DNA of 64,000 nucleotides from Helopsaltes ochotensis (GCA_013400155.1 VXBM01000565.1:323463-387462); one strand, 5' to 3'; positions 13,232-26,358 are shown, counted from the first letter of the stretch. Numbers and translations are program-made. The notes: generated by a model from the letters alone, not told the origin.

Positions 13232-13667
13232 TGTTGGGGGGAAGGGGGTGGGTATTTGCCACACAGAAATTTTTGGATTTTTTATTCCCTGGTGGAGGCA
13301 TTCAACATATAAACTGTCCACTTACTCTAATCCTTGTTTTATTCCAATTTGCTGGATTCCACCCCATTTGTCCTGAGTGTGAGTGCTCCTATTTTGAGGT
13401 CACTGAAATTTGATCTTACTCTCCTTGTGTTTATTCCTCCCTTGACCTAAACGCCAAGATTCCTCCCCTGCAAACCTGATAAAACCCCATGATGCTGCCC
13501 CTGCACCTCTCTCTGTCTCTCTCTTCATCTTCCTCTTCCTCCCTGGTCCTGGGGGAAATAAATATGGATTCTTGTGCTTAACGAAACAGAGACTTGTCTC
13601 GTCTGTTTTCCTGCCGGTGGCTGTACCTCCCTGGACACGATGAACTCTGTTGCCACATAATGCAACA
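13232..13667 (+). mobile_element. Solo LTR candidate (TGTTG ... CAACA)
   Basis: A 436-bp interval with 5-bp terminal inverted repeats (TGTTG/CAACA). It has a promoter-like CCTGATAAAACCCC near 13476, a polyadenylation signal AATAAA at 13557-13562 and a typical U5-like tail. No clear target-site duplication was seen. The layout (U3, R, U5) matches a retroviral LTR; no internal region adjoins. Confidence 0.6.
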
Positions 13668-14189
13668 CCCGAGCACAGAAGACAGTTCAGTTCCTGTGGC
13701 AGCAGCCATAAAATGCTTGGTGCTAGTCATGTACCTACATTCTCAGCCCCCCTTTTGTGTCTGTGCTTTTGCAATGGTTCCAGAAGATCACTGATTGAAT
13801 GCTGGGTGCACAGCTGGTCTCCTCGTGACATATTTTTACAGACAGTCCTTAGGAGTGAGGTCTAACAGGTACATTATTGTGGCTTTTCATCTTCCTGTTT
13901 GGCATGGTATGGGCAGGGAAAGCCTCTTACAGATTTCAAGATGTTTAGACATCTTGGGGATAAGGTGAGATGACAAAATGTTGAAATTTAAACAAAGAAA
14001 TGAGTTTCTCTGTGATAAAATTCATGCCTATCAAAAGCCCAGAATTGAAGTTACGTTATTTATTTTTTCCTTAAAATGTCAGCCTATAAACTCACCAGAA
14101 AATAACGTTTGTGAGTCTCTAAATATGTATTTATAAATTTATTTAATTATTCATTTATTTAATGGGGTTTATAATCTTTTTTTAATAGA

Positions 14190-14640
14190 TATTGTATTAG
14201 GCTTGTGTGTGGAAGTATGGGGAGTCCTCCCCATGAGGAGGAAGGACCTGCAGACCACATGTGATGTAGTGGTCATAACCCCTATTCCCCATCCCCCTTT
14301 GCCACTCTGGGGAAGAGGTGGAGAATGCAGGAACAAAGGTAAGCCCAGGAAAGAGAGAGAGGTGGAGGAATGGTTGTTTTGAGGATGTAGCTTTTATTTC
14401 TTATTATCCTACTTTGATTTCATAGGTAATAAATTTGATTAATTTCCCCAACTCAAGTCTGTTTCACCCATGACAGCAACTGCTGGGTGATCTCTCTCCC
14501 TGCCATTATCTTGCCTCATGAGCCTTTCATTAAAAAATTTTCATTAGAAAATTTTCTACCAGTTGTCTATTGAGGAACTGACAAATAGAGTGGGTAGGTG
14601 GGCATCTGACATCCAGACAGGGTCAACTAACCACAGTGTC
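14190..14640 (+). mobile_element. Same LTR family as copy A, 5'-truncated copy B
   Basis: Starts within the element at GGGGAGTCCTCCCCATGAGG. It carries AGGTAATAAATTTGATTAAT and the family's end (CAGGGTCAACTAACCACA), which parallels the end of copy A at 13.16 kb. Same strand as copy A but independently truncated. Confidence 0.6.
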
Positions 14641-15005
14641 TTTATTTATTTATTCAAAAAATAAAATACTTTTTTGGCAAGTAGTTTGCCATAATATGTT
14701 CAATGAAGTTTAGTTTAGTTTTTCATTATAAAAACTTTAAAGCTGATATTCTAGTATCAGCTTTAAGGAAAAATTCAAAAATTAATGAAAAAGATACATT
14801 CTAATCTAAGGAAATATACCCACAGTACAATTTTTATTTGCTTTTGTGGCAGTTATTTGAAAGGATCTCAGAAGTAACTTTGCTAATTCATTAGCAAACC
14901 AAATTTTAGTAAAACAGATTCTGTGTATACAAGAAAAAGCCTTCCTCCCTTGAACTTCTCTTTCCATCTGGTGAGGATGGAGGGCTGGAAGATTTATCCC
15001 TGGGA

Positions 15006-15505
15006 NNNNNNNNNNNNNNNNNNNNNNNNNNNNNNNNNNNNNNNNNNNNNNNNNNNNNNNNNNNNNNNNNNNNNNNNNNNNNNNNNNNNNNNNNNNNNNN
15101 NNNNNNNNNNNNNNNNNNNNNNNNNNNNNNNNNNNNNNNNNNNNNNNNNNNNNNNNNNNNNNNNNNNNNNNNNNNNNNNNNNNNNNNNNNNNNNNNNNNN
15201 NNNNNNNNNNNNNNNNNNNNNNNNNNNNNNNNNNNNNNNNNNNNNNNNNNNNNNNNNNNNNNNNNNNNNNNNNNNNNNNNNNNNNNNNNNNNNNNNNNNN
15301 NNNNNNNNNNNNNNNNNNNNNNNNNNNNNNNNNNNNNNNNNNNNNNNNNNNNNNNNNNNNNNNNNNNNNNNNNNNNNNNNNNNNNNNNNNNNNNNNNNNN
15401 NNNNNNNNNNNNNNNNNNNNNNNNNNNNNNNNNNNNNNNNNNNNNNNNNNNNNNNNNNNNNNNNNNNNNNNNNNNNNNNNNNNNNNNNNNNNNNNNNNNN
15501 NNNNN
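15006..15505. other. Assembly gap (500 N)
   Basis: Exactly 500 undetermined bases, likely a fixed-size placeholder. It falls just 5' of a surviving LTR tail, so a repeat probably caused the break. Confidence 0.99.
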
Positions 15506-15812
15506 GACTCCTCTCCCTTAATAAACTAAAACATGATTACTCTAGAGGTACTAAACCAGCTAAAAATTCCAGGTTTTGTCTCAGAAAGTTTTAGTAAAAA
15601 TTAAATGGGGGGAGGAGGAGTGGTTTAGAAAGTTTTCATTCTAGATGTTGTTTTCTTCTTCTCTCTATATAGTGTAAGTTAATAAAGTTTTTCTTTTCAT
15701 TTCTAAGTTGAAGCCTGCTCTGCTCTGTTCCTGGTCCCACTCACAGCATCATTTAAAGAACTATATTCTCATGGGTGTGCTGGCATTAGGCCAGCGACTT
15801 AAACCCATGACA
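15506..15812 (+). mobile_element. 3' part of a passerine-type LTR, next to an assembly gap
   Basis: Contains a polyadenylation signal (AATAAA, 15681-15686) followed by the characteristic U5-like stretch AAGTTGAAGCCTGCTCTGCT and an end near CCCATGACACTA. The 5' part is lost in the 500-N gap. The same U5-like stretch recurs, diverged, at 18265 in the next element. Confidence 0.6.
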
Positions 15813-15819
15813 CTAGAAT

Positions 15820-16955
15820 ATAAAATTCTCCATAGATCTTACCACCTCAAGTGTTTCTCTTTTTTTTTGAGTGACTTTATTAAAATTTTGTCCCTACTGG
15901 GTCATAAATTATAAATTAACTTTTTAAAGACAAAGTCCTCTTCTAAAGAAGAGACAAGTCTTTAGGGAACAATTAAGAAGGAAAATTTCTTAGCTCTTAA
16001 ATCTTTTTACGTTTAGAATTTTTCTATAAGGACTAGACTATCCATACACTTGAAAAGGCATACAGGAACATATTTTACATAGTTAGCAATTTCTCATAAT
16101 TACATAGTCTTGGGTGGGGTTTTTGTACCTTCCCTTCAGTTCTTCCAAATCACAGAAAGTAATGTGAACAAACAGAGAAAATTAGCAATGGTTGAAATGT
16201 TAGAGTGAAATTAAAAAGAGCTGCTGAAGCTCTGGCTCAATATCCATGATGTGGCAATTCAAAACAATTCTGAAGGCTTTCCCAAAATAACCAGTTATTT
16301 TATGAATGCCAAAATGAAACTTCGTATTGTCAGTGTGACACACTATGAGATTGGAAAGTGTGCTTGTGGTCAGTTCCTCACCAATAAATCTGAAAGTTTT
16401 TTTATGGATAAAAGCTGATGATTATTACTAGCAGACAGCAAGGCTCTGTGCCAAAACAGTACAATTTTAAGTGTATTTCTCACCAACCGTCCCTTATTTA
16501 TCTTGATTATACTCGTATTAAGCTTTTTTTAATGTGTAGCATATGGTACTTGGAATTACACTTAACATTTTTCCAAGTTCTTGGAAAAAAAGTCTAGGAT
16601 TCAACCAGAGTGGAGCAATAAAGCTAATCAGATATCTAGGAAGAAAAACTTTTTGCAGAGTGATCAAAGGAGTATAAAAAAAGCCGTCACTGGGCTGCGG
16701 GCCCAGCAGGGAGCTCAGGGTTGGAATCCAGGAATTCCTTGTAGGAGCCACAGGAGTAGGATGTCAGAGAAGTCTGCCTGGGGAACACCTTCACCACCAC
16801 ACTGAGAAACTCACCTTGAGTGACTGCTTTCTGTAATCCTGTCCTGGGGCCAAGGAAAGAGCTTGGGGTCCTTGCTTCTGTGATTGAGTGCCATACTGAT
16901 GTTTGGCAGTAGTCTGAGAGAAGAATCACACACTGCAAAACTTGTCTTAAATCAT
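15820..16955. other. No gene recognised
   Basis: AT-rich to 16.67 kb, then moderately GC-rich at 16680-16900 (around CTGCGGGCCCAGCAG), which may belong to another retroelement. No open frame resembles a known protein. Confidence 0.4.
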
Positions 16956-16960
16956 TGCAG

Positions 16961-18372
16961 TGTGTATTGGTTTGGCATAGATGGTAAAAAGAAAACTAAT
17001 TGATGATCTACTTTAAAATGGAGAGCCAGATTAGCCAATGGAATGCAGGGGTACACCTCTGGGAAAACAGGGTTAAATACAAGTGAATTTCTGGGCGTGT
17101 TTCTCTTCGCTCCTGGTCTGCCTGAGGTGAGCTGCTGGGCCGGGCTGGGCCGGGCCCGGCCGGGTTCTGCCTCTGCTGTGACCCGGGGGGAGCGTGGAGC
17201 CGGGCCCCCACCCTGAGCCTGTGTCTGCTGCAGGGAAGGGGAGAGGGGGAGGAGAGCCCTGGGCCGAGGGGATGTCCCTGGGCCCCCCTGGAATGCAGCA
17301 CCGAGCCCAGACTGGGCCGGGCCCACCCCTGTGAGTCCTGGGGTGGAGAAGTGAAGAGAGGTCTGGCCACATGGAAGATCTGGCTGAAGTTTTTTTTCTC
17401 CGCTGGTGTGGATGCAGAGCTTTTTGCATCTGCTGCCCTGGCAGAGACCACGTGAACATCCCCAAGCCCAGGCAAGTAATGTTAACTCTCTCCTGACACA
17501 GACTGACAGTCTTTTTTAGACTCTAACCCTTCTCAAAGAACGAGGAAAGACTAAATTGGAGATATGTAAGGGACAATATAAAGATACCAAAGTTGGTGAA
17601 AGAAGAGTGACTTCTTACGTGGAAGAGATGGCGAGTTGCCTTAATTTTAGGCTGAAAATCTCCTTTGATAAATATTCCTTTAAATCGTGGACAATATGAA
17701 ATTGGGGGGATGCTTTTGTGGACTCAAGCAAAGGGCATCTGATTTACTGGGTGGATATTGTATTAAAAACTGTAATCTAGTGACCTATGAGATGTTTTGA
17801 ATATGTGAGATGAGACAAAGCCTCGGAACCAGTGGAGAAGTGAGAAGATATTTGTTTCCTTTAGATGAGACGTCCTTTGCTTGTGTGGAGTTGTGCATCT
17901 TTAAAAAGGGAAAGCCCAGTGTGAAATCCGTGGCCCATATGCAGTGATGGAAAAGCTGCTATTGGGAAGGACTGCACAAAGGCAGGTTTTCTGGGCGGGC
18001 TGTGTTTGTGGGGCACAAATAGACTATGTCTCTTGTGGAAAGTTACCAGAAATAGGAGAGAATTATGTCTCTCATAGACTGAATGAAAGACTATTTTATA
18101 AGTGGTATTGACTTGGAGCTTCTGAGTTCTGTCTCTTTACATTGTTTGTGGGAAAGTAAAACTGTTAGTATGGAGAAGGGTGGTGCTTTTGAGAGGTTTC
18201 AAATTTTTTGTTCTCTTTTTAATGTGTGTTAATAAATCTAACTGTTTTTTCTTTTATCTTTGAAGTTGAGCCTGTTTTGCCTTTATTCTAATCCTATTCC
18301 ACACTAAAGAAATATTTGGACCACTACACTAAAATTTAGCAGACAAAATTTGGTGAACGTGAAACCACTACA
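16961..18372 (+). mobile_element. Long LTR-like non-autonomous retroelement (about 1.4 kb)
   Basis: Starts TGTGTATTGGTTTGGCA. It has a TATA-like GGGTTAAATAC at about 17070, a very GC-rich block (17140-17340) with repeated GGGCCGGGCC units, then AT-rich sequence. AATAAA is at 18231-18236, with the U5-like AAGTTGAGCCTGTTTTGCC after it. The 124-155-codon minus-strand frames across the GC-rich part are compositional. No retroviral protein is encoded. Confidence 0.55.
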
Positions 18373-18379
18373 CAGTGGC

Positions 18380-20095
18380 AGGTGGGGGAGTTCTGCAGTT
18401 ACGCAGGTGCCACCCTCAGAAAAACTGCAGCTACATCAACACAGTCTGTTCTTCACAGGCTGAGGCTCTCAAATGGTGTTAGCACTGCTGTAGCAATATA
18501 AACACATCCTCTGATAGAGCATGGAAGCTGCACTGCTTTAACCATACCACATCCTTTGAATGAAGCTCACCTCCCCAGATTACACTACAGACCTTACAGA
18601 CAAACATCTGTGATTTCTTTCCCAGACCCGGACATGTCCTTGACGTTTGCGGCTGGTTGAAGTCCACATTTAAATGTATGATTGGCCTCCAACATTGAAG
18701 CCACTTTTCTTGCTTCTGAGTCTTACACTACCCCTGACATTTTGCACTCCTAACTCATGGCTTTAAGCCCCCTTGCAAGCAGCTCCTACATCTTACCTGC
18801 TACCTACTGGTTGTACTTAGTCATGTAACACTCAAGAAGCTTCTCCCTGCTCAAAAAGCAAGAATAGCAAGGTTTATATACACTTTAGTGACCTCTGTTT
18901 GTGTCTCTCTCCCTTCCACTGTAGATGTAGTTTGCTTTACAGTAATTTCCTTCTGTTGTACCATTATTTTTATCTGCATTATTACTCACAATGACTTTTG
19001 GAGGTCTAGCATATTAAAAGAAAAAAATACCCCAAGTCCACTCAGAGAAATGAAAGCCAAGTAGTACTGATCTGTGATGAAAAGAGAAGAATCTGGCTGA
19101 GAAATAGAATTTCACCTATATGTTACATCCTTTTTGTGCTTTTACATTCATTTTACCACTTACACAGGAAACACACCAGGCTTAATCTGACACCACAAGC
19201 TCCAACATAAAGCTGATGAAAAGTCACTTCTGAAGGCCACATAATGACCTCATCAAGCTTTAACTAAGAAGAAGGTAGCAAAATATGCCTGAAGAAACTC
19301 CACAAATTGTAACTCTCCTGCATTACAAAGAAAGGTAGAAGGTTTATTTAGAAGGTTTTTGTGACAGATTGTTGATCCAATAGATGCAGCAATTTGAGAA
19401 AAATCTTAAATAATAAAGTTAATTTATTGATTATTTTAAAAATAACCACTTGAAACAACGTGGTGCAAGTTACTGAAACAGAACATTAATAGAACTACTG
19501 AATAATCTTCCACCTTTTGAACTATTTTATTTTACTATTCTAACATGGGACATGAATAATTTTTAGCATTGTTCATAATGGCAGGAGTGAAGAGCTTTCA
19601 ATTTTTGAAAATAATTTGTGTGGTTTGTTCTTGGTGTCTGAATCACAAGTCCATTCATACCATAAACAAACTTTGTGGTATCTTTCTTGAACAACTAGTA
19701 AGTTTAACTGCTGCTTTAAGGAAACAGAGTTACTAACTAGAGGTCTTGGAGGGAAAGGATTTATCAAACCCAAAAGCAAACATACTTTGAAGCTGCCACA
19801 ATTGTTTCATGTAAATACAATATGTGAGAAGGGAAGGAGGAGAGGAGAGATGGAGAAAAATTGCTGTACACTGGCTCACGTAAACCTTTGGGCAAAGGCT
19901 GCAGAAGTTTGAAAGAAATAGTTAGATATATTTTATATTTTCTAAACCTAACTGTCTGATGCAAAAATTCATATCACACCAGTAAGAAAAAAATTACCAA
20001 TTGTTTAAATTTTGGCTTACACTTCATATGGCTCACATATGAAAAAAACATCTGAAAATATTATACAGCCTAGGTGAAAAGCTGTCAGAAGAACA
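18380..20095. other. Intergenic, nothing recognised
   Basis: AT-rich. No gene, LTR or LINE signature seen. Confidence 0.5.
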
Positions 20096-20104
20096 GATAT
20101 ATGA

Positions 20105-20745
20105 ACCCTCACAATATATTTATTAATGATCTGGATGCTGAAGTTGGATGCACCATTACCAAGTTTTCTGATGCTACCAAACTAGGAGGTGATGTTCACT
20201 GTCTTAAGGGACAAGGTGCCTCATAGAGGAATCTAGATTGGAGGAAGAACTGGACAATTTTCATCAGTGTTTAACTTAATGAGCTGTTGCCAGATTAAGA
20301 AGGAGGGCAAACCAAACACCACCCTGGAGTACATCAAGCACAGCACAGCCAGCCACTCAATGGAGGCGACTGTGCTGCTGTATTTAGGGCCACACAACAT
20401 AAGAAGGATGTGAAGGCACTGGGATGCACCCTGAGGAGGGCAGTGGAGCTGGTGGAAGGGCTGTCCTGTCAGGGGCAGCTGGGGAGTGTGGGTTTGTCCA
20501 TTTTGGAGAAAAGGAGGCTGAGGGATGACCTCGCTGCTCTCTGCAGCTTCCTGGGGAGAAGAAGTGTGGAGGGAGGTGCTGATCTCTTCTCCCTGGCATC
20601 CAGCGACAGGACACATGGGAAGGGCTGACAGCTGTGCCAGGGGACATTCAGACTTTGTTTGTTGAAAGGAACAGGCGTCCTAGAGAAGTGATCGATATCC
20701 CAGGGTTGTTGCTGTTTAAAGGCATTTGGACAATGTTCTTAAAAA
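20105..20745 (+). mobile_element. CR1 LINE 3' fragment, sense
   Basis: Begins in the end of the reverse-transcriptase region (TTTATTAATGATCTGGATGCTGA, then a Lys-Phe-Ser/Ala-Asp-Ala-Thr-Lys-Leu codon series). It runs into the CR1 3' UTR (GAGAAAAGGAGGCTGAGGGATGACCTC near 20505). There is a gap relative to the family around 20270-20400, and frameshifts make it non-functional. Confidence 0.85.
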
Positions 20746-20749
20746 TATA

Positions 20750-22135
20750 CAGAAACACATATTGAATCTGAAACTTAATTTGAGATCCAAAAGCATGATA
20801 TATCAAAAGTGCTTCTGCACTTGAACAGTTCAGATAGTATTTAATTCACATCTGTATCACAGAGCACTAATTAATTACCCTGATTCTTGGAAGAAAACTT
20901 ATTCAGCTGCAACTTATAATGCTGGATTGTGTGATTTTTGGCTGGTTTAAGAGCCATCATCTATTATAAAGGTCTATTATGTTTATTTAATTTTTGATAT
21001 TTCTGGGTGGTGACTGTCACATGACCTTTTAGCAGGTACACTTCAGTACACTCATAGGTCTCATCATCACATTGACATGGTTAAATGGGAAGCAATAATG
21101 TGCAAGATGCATTCAACCTCCTGGTGCTGTGTTTTTGCTAACACACTGACGGGTTCCCTGTATTTGCCCTGATGCCACAGATGGGCTTAAGTTCTCTTAG
21201 TTACTATTATTACCTTCAGAGTCTAACTGGCATGACACTGTTCCTGTCTTGAAAAGGGATGGATAGTTGCTCTTGGGTGAATTTTTTTTTTTTAATGAGC
21301 AAAATTAAGTGAAAATTGTTGCCATGAGACCACTGTCCTGCACAAAGTATTTATATGCAATTTTCTGATTGTTTGATAGTCCTCTACAGCCTAAAAATGT
21401 GTCTGGTATGATTTAACACATTTGCCCAGGTTTTTGATAAAACTACAAAATAGCTCTGGCCAATTGTAATTATTTTTCTTGCTGCCTTTTTTTTTTTTTA
21501 CATTTTTACTTTTTTCCACTTTTTTAACATTTTTATCATTATTCACAGGTGATGCCAGCTTCTAATTTATTGAATATCATCTGCATCAGTCAATATGTTG
21601 TTAACTCAGTAAGTCTTTTAAATCAGTGAGGGAAGAGAAGAGTGGCGAATAAGTCAACTGTCTTAGAAATTAAATATCACAGTGATGATTTCTGTAACCT
21701 CTACATTTAAATTTTTACCTTAGAAGTCATACAGATCTTGCTAAGTAAGAAATTCACAATATCATATTGCCTTAACATTAATCAAAACAATATTTACTGT
21801 TCATCATATTAATTCCTTCATCTGCTTATTCTGGAAAGGTAGACTAATTTTACTACCATTTAACACACTACTGAGTTATTTGCTTTTCCAAGTTATAAAA
21901 AAAGTTATAAAAAAATTTATCATAAAAGATTTTTTGATAAATTACAAAGGGTTTTTTTCTTAATGCACATCTTAAAATCATTTAAAATAAAAAAAAAATC
22001 AAATTTGTAGAATTTCTAGTGTGTTTTCTTTCAAAAACTGTGCTTGTAAGGAATTTCTATGTATTTTGACTGAGCAGCTCTTGCAAACAGTATGCTCTGC
22101 CAGTGTATTTCAGTGATTTCTGAATCTCTGTAAAA
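20750..22135. other. Intergenic, nothing recognised
   Basis: AT-rich with several A or T homopolymers, for example around 21490 and 21900-21990. No gene seen. Confidence 0.5.
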
Positions 22136-22139
22136 TTCA

Positions 22140-22345
22140 GAGATGTGAGAGCATTGTCCAAATACTTCTTGCACTCTGCCAGGCTGCTGCCTTGGGGAAC
22201 CTGTTCCAGTGTCCAAACACCTTCTGGGTGAAGAAGTTTTCCTGATATCCAACCTAAACCTTCCCTGAATCAGCTTTATGCCATTCCCCTTCCTGTGGTG
22301 CCTCTAGTCATCACTTCCTCTCTTTTCACAAGTCTCCTCAAGACT
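22140..22345 (-). mobile_element. CR1 LINE 3' UTR fragment, antisense
   Basis: AGCATTGTCCAAATACTTCTTGCACTC, then GGGGAACCTGTTCCAGTGTCC and GGTGAAGAAGTTTTCCTGATATCCAACCTAAACC, is the reverse complement of the CR1 3' UTR core. It is truncated at both ends. Confidence 0.88.
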
Positions 22346-22349
22346 ACAA

Positions 22350-23635
22350 AGCAATTACAAAAAGAACATGTAAATGGCATATTTATAATAAGGATATGCC
22401 ATTGGACATACATAGCAGAGAAAAGGCAAATTTAGCTGGGGATAATGCAGATTTAGCTGGGGTAGAATTTGAATACTGCTTTCTGCCAACTGTTCCCCAG
22501 TGCACAGTGGGACCTACAGCAGGGAATCCCATTGTTTCATGTCTCCAGGTTTTTAATCCATTTGATCTTAATGAAAGAAAGACCCAGTCCTTTGTTTGCT
22601 CTGTGGAAACTTTCCTGTTCATTTAAGACCTTGATGCTCCACTGTTAGAGGCTTTCCAACCAATAAACCTATTTGTGGACACATAAACAAACTTTTCATT
22701 TGGAAGCAGTCATAGTTTTGAATTCTTGAAAAGAAGAGAAAGGAAGATGTGGAAGGGAATTTGTTTTGGTATTCTTATAGTTGTTGCCCTGAAAATTCGG
22801 CTCCCCAGGTAAAGGCCATCTAAGTGATGCACAGGTAAGAAAATGAAGGATTAGAGTAAATTGCATTCCACACAAATATCAGAACTCTGAGACCCATGAG
22901 ATGGAGGACATGAAATGACTAACCTGTAATGAGGACATCAGTTTAATTATCATACTGGAGACTGGAGACAGGAAAAAGAACCAAGTAAGGCAGGCACTCC
23001 TAATGCCAGTATCAGCATTGACCAAGATGTCAATGTTTAACACGACCAGTGACTTCCTTCCCCAGGAAGGAAGCAAAGAATAAACATCCTACAAAGAAAA
23101 ACTCCGTAGAAAGAAAAAACTAGACAATGTGAGCAAATGGCACAGTAAACATAAAGGAAATTATTAAAAAACACCTTTTGAAAAATTCTAGTTACATTAC
23201 AAATTAAAATAGATGGCAACATAATCAGAAATAGAAGAAATGTAAAAACATAAGCATAAAGGTCTAGAAAGATAGAGAAATATCTCAAAAGGGACATAAG
23301 AAAAGAATAATCAGCCATCACCTCAATATCCCTCAAACAGGAAGGCTGTCAGAGAACATAGAGCACCAATGGATCAGCAGGGTGTAAAAGGGATAGCAGA
23401 AAATATGGCCTTATAAGAAGACAGGTAAGTTGTCCGTGTATGTGCTCACAGTAGAAGGGTTTCTGGCATTTTCAGAAACTCTTCTCTGAGGGTGTGTATA
23501 TCAGAAGGGGTAAGTCAGACTTAGGCAGCAACTAAAGACCTTACAGAACAAGCAAACAAAATTAATAGCAAAAACTGCCACACTTGGTCCCAAGCAATCA
23601 AAGAAAGACAGACAATGAAATAGTTGAATTAAGTG
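22350..23635. other. Intergenic, nothing recognised
   Basis: A-rich on the plus strand at 22.85-23.6 kb. Open frames are short and hydrophobic only because of T-rich composition on the minus strand. Confidence 0.45.
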
Positions 23636-23639
23636 GCTT

Positions 23640-23775
23640 CAGTACATCACCACTTAAAAAATTCTGGTATCTGAAGATTAGAAAGTGGTAAACGTGACAT
23701 TTACACTTCTTTTAAGACTCTATAAGGGGATACTCAGCAACCTACAGATAGTGAAGACAACTTATATTCTAAACA
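23640..23775 (+). mobile_element. Possible ancient CR1 reverse-transcriptase fragment
   Basis: TGAAGATTAGAAAGTGGTAAACGTGAC, followed by TTTTAAGA and CAACCTACAGATAGTG, parallels the CR1 segment coding for 'W-K-x-A-N-V-x-P-x-F-K-K ... Y-R-P-V'. It is heavily decayed and the call is tentative. Confidence 0.35.
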
Positions 23776-23779
23776 AAAT

Positions 23780-26298
23780 AACTTAAAAAACCACAGTAAA
23801 GAACAGAGTTAATGGTCTTGGCTTTTGCAAGTTGTGTGAATCCCCCCAGATGACAAAGCCTACTCCATCACAATCTCTGGAGGAAACCTCCAGGTCAGCA
23901 CAGGTTTCTCAGAGATTGCCATTTGATGGGTTGCAATGTCATCATGGAGAAAAACAGAAGGCAAGTTCACACTGTAGTGATGATTTGATACCCTCACAGA
24001 GAGAAAAGACTGTGGCTGTACAGCGTCAGTATAACAGAGATACTACCTTTTCCTGTGCCAAGAAGCATAGAATTGTGCTAAGCATGGCATTCAAGCTGTT
24101 TTTCAGGAAAGTTAGGAGAAACTCATCTGAATGCAGGTAGAGATTGATGTTCTTCTTTACATATTTGGGAAATGACATGCAAAGAAATGCACACACTGAA
24201 CTGGAAGGAGAAAAGGGTCAGAATAGTGCAGGTGGTACCTGTTCGATTTGTTTCATAATGGCTTGTCCAGACATATAGAACAGTACACCAACAAGAGGGG
24301 AAAGATTAGAATTTGAACCATTAACCTGACCTAGGCACTTAGAGGAGCAGATTATGAATGAATTTAGCTTGATGACAGAGAAGAAACTCATTGCAAAAGT
24401 AGAAGGCAGGATGCAAAGTCACCTCTGGGCTACTGTGCCTCTGCTTTCAGTTAAAAGCAAATGCCACTCCTATCCTTCTACATCTGAAACTTCCCTCACT
24501 TCTGCCCAGACTATCATACTCATATTTCATACAAGACATTCCATAACCTGCTTCTGTCCCTCCATCATAAAAAAAAGAAATTAAAAAATACTTCAGAGTC
24601 ACTATTTCCTCTACTGAAATAGTAAATTAGGAAAGTTAACACATTACCTACCAGGTGGTGGGTATTCCTCTTGGCATCAAACAGTCACCCATTATGGAAA
24701 AACTTTGTGAATTGCAGACTTTTGATCAGCTGCTGCTCCTCATTGTGGTAAAGAATGACCTACAAATCTCTCTTTCCTGTTTCTTGTGTCAGTGCCTCCC
24801 TCCCACCCCAGTGCTGGCAGCTCTGCTCTCCAGCTAGTTATTGACTCTGACCATGTTTCCAGAGGAACAAAATCCCTCCCCAGGGCTGCAGTTGTTGCAC
24901 CAATTGTCATTTATTCTCCAGCAGGCAGTGCCTATAAATATTTAACTGCCCATCCCTGATTTAGTATGATTACCAGATTGTTACCTGCTTGTGTGACAAA
25001 TCTGTGGTGTGCCGCCCACGGATTTGGTCAAGGTGCTAGGTAGAAAAATGGGGAAAATAAAAAAGAACCTTCCATCCTGCCCCACTCATTACAAAAATTA
25101 TGTCTTGATATCTAAGAACCTGGTATCTATTGTTATGGCTAATGGTGAAAAGGCGAAGTCCCATTGAATATATGTTTGAAGGTGTGTTAATAGGGCAGAA
25201 ATTGGTTTAAAATTGAAAGCATATCCATTTTAAATAGAGACTGGCGTACATTGGTTATCTGGGCATCATGGTCAAGTGATGTTTGGGTGCTTCATGCCTC
25301 CTGATGCAGTGGCTCATGATGACAAGGTTGTTGAAAAGCTAAATGAAGAGCATACATTCTACTATTCTTCTCATCAGTCAAAGAATTAGCGGGTTTTAGA
25401 AACATCTTCAAAAGTCAGTGATGTTTTGAACAACCTCAGTAGGTTTTTCAAAGGAAATTACAGCTATGTTTCTGGCAAATGAGAACTTTTTTTTCCTCAT
25501 TGAGAGTTCAGCAAATATATCTGTACCCCAGCTAGATTTTTATGATCTCATGCAAGAATTTATTCCTGTGATTGTAACACATTGTTACTGGGAATGTTAT
25601 TTCCCTTCCTTTTTCTTCAGCTGTTAAAGTAAAATTATTGCAGACAAACACTGTAAATGCAGAAAGTTAGGCACCTTTTAGAAAAGTGCTTCAGTAATTA
25701 CAAAGAGTATGAAACAAACTTCTTACTTCTTAACATCTGCAAACCTATCCCTACCCAGTAACTGAATAGCTACATACTTCCTGTTACAGTTCTAATACAG
25801 CAATTTGCATAGATATGTACAGTGTATGTTAAAATACAGCAGGGACTGCCAACAGAACATTATTTGAGACTAACTCAGCTGCCTGACTTTTAATCTCAGC
25901 CATCTGAAGTGTTAAAGGAAGATTCACCACCCTGTGAATTCATCAGTGCAGAGTATAATTCAGTCTCTATGAAACACTCAACTTGTATGTCCTGGTGATA
26001 ATTTCTAGCAAGTATTAGAGACCACTTATCAGACACAACTGTATTAGAGGAAAAAACACACAAATGAGTTTCTTTATGTTGGCAAATCAATATAAATAAA
26101 CTGCTTAATAGGACATGACACATTAATTCCTTTGATAAAAGTAGGCTTTATAAAGTAGCTGCTTTTTATGTTAAAAAAAAGGTATTAGCCAAAGTGAATA
26201 TAATTTAGTTCATTTCAAAGCATGTCAAAATGGTTATGCAGTTACCTGCTCCACAGCAAACTTTTTGCCAGGGTCTTTTGGGTTGGTTTGTTTTTTTT
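23780..26298. other. Intergenic, nothing recognised
   Basis: No gene or clear repeat recognised up to the 60-N gap. The 102-codon frame at 23832-24140 has no recognisable domain. Confidence 0.45.
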
Positions 26299-26358
26299 NN
26301 NNNNNNNNNNNNNNNNNNNNNNNNNNNNNNNNNNNNNNNNNNNNNNNNNNNNNNNNNN
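26299..26358. other. Assembly gap (60 N)
   Basis: Sixty undetermined bases following a T-rich run and 130 bases upstream of an LTR. It probably lies in the low-complexity or internal part of a retroelement. Confidence 0.99.

Noticed and set aside
14923..15594. 223-codon frame
   Set aside because: Consists mostly of undetermined bases in the 500-N gap.
17008..17475. 124-155-codon minus-strand frames
   Set aside because: Due to GC-rich composition of the LTR-like element; no similarity to a known protein.
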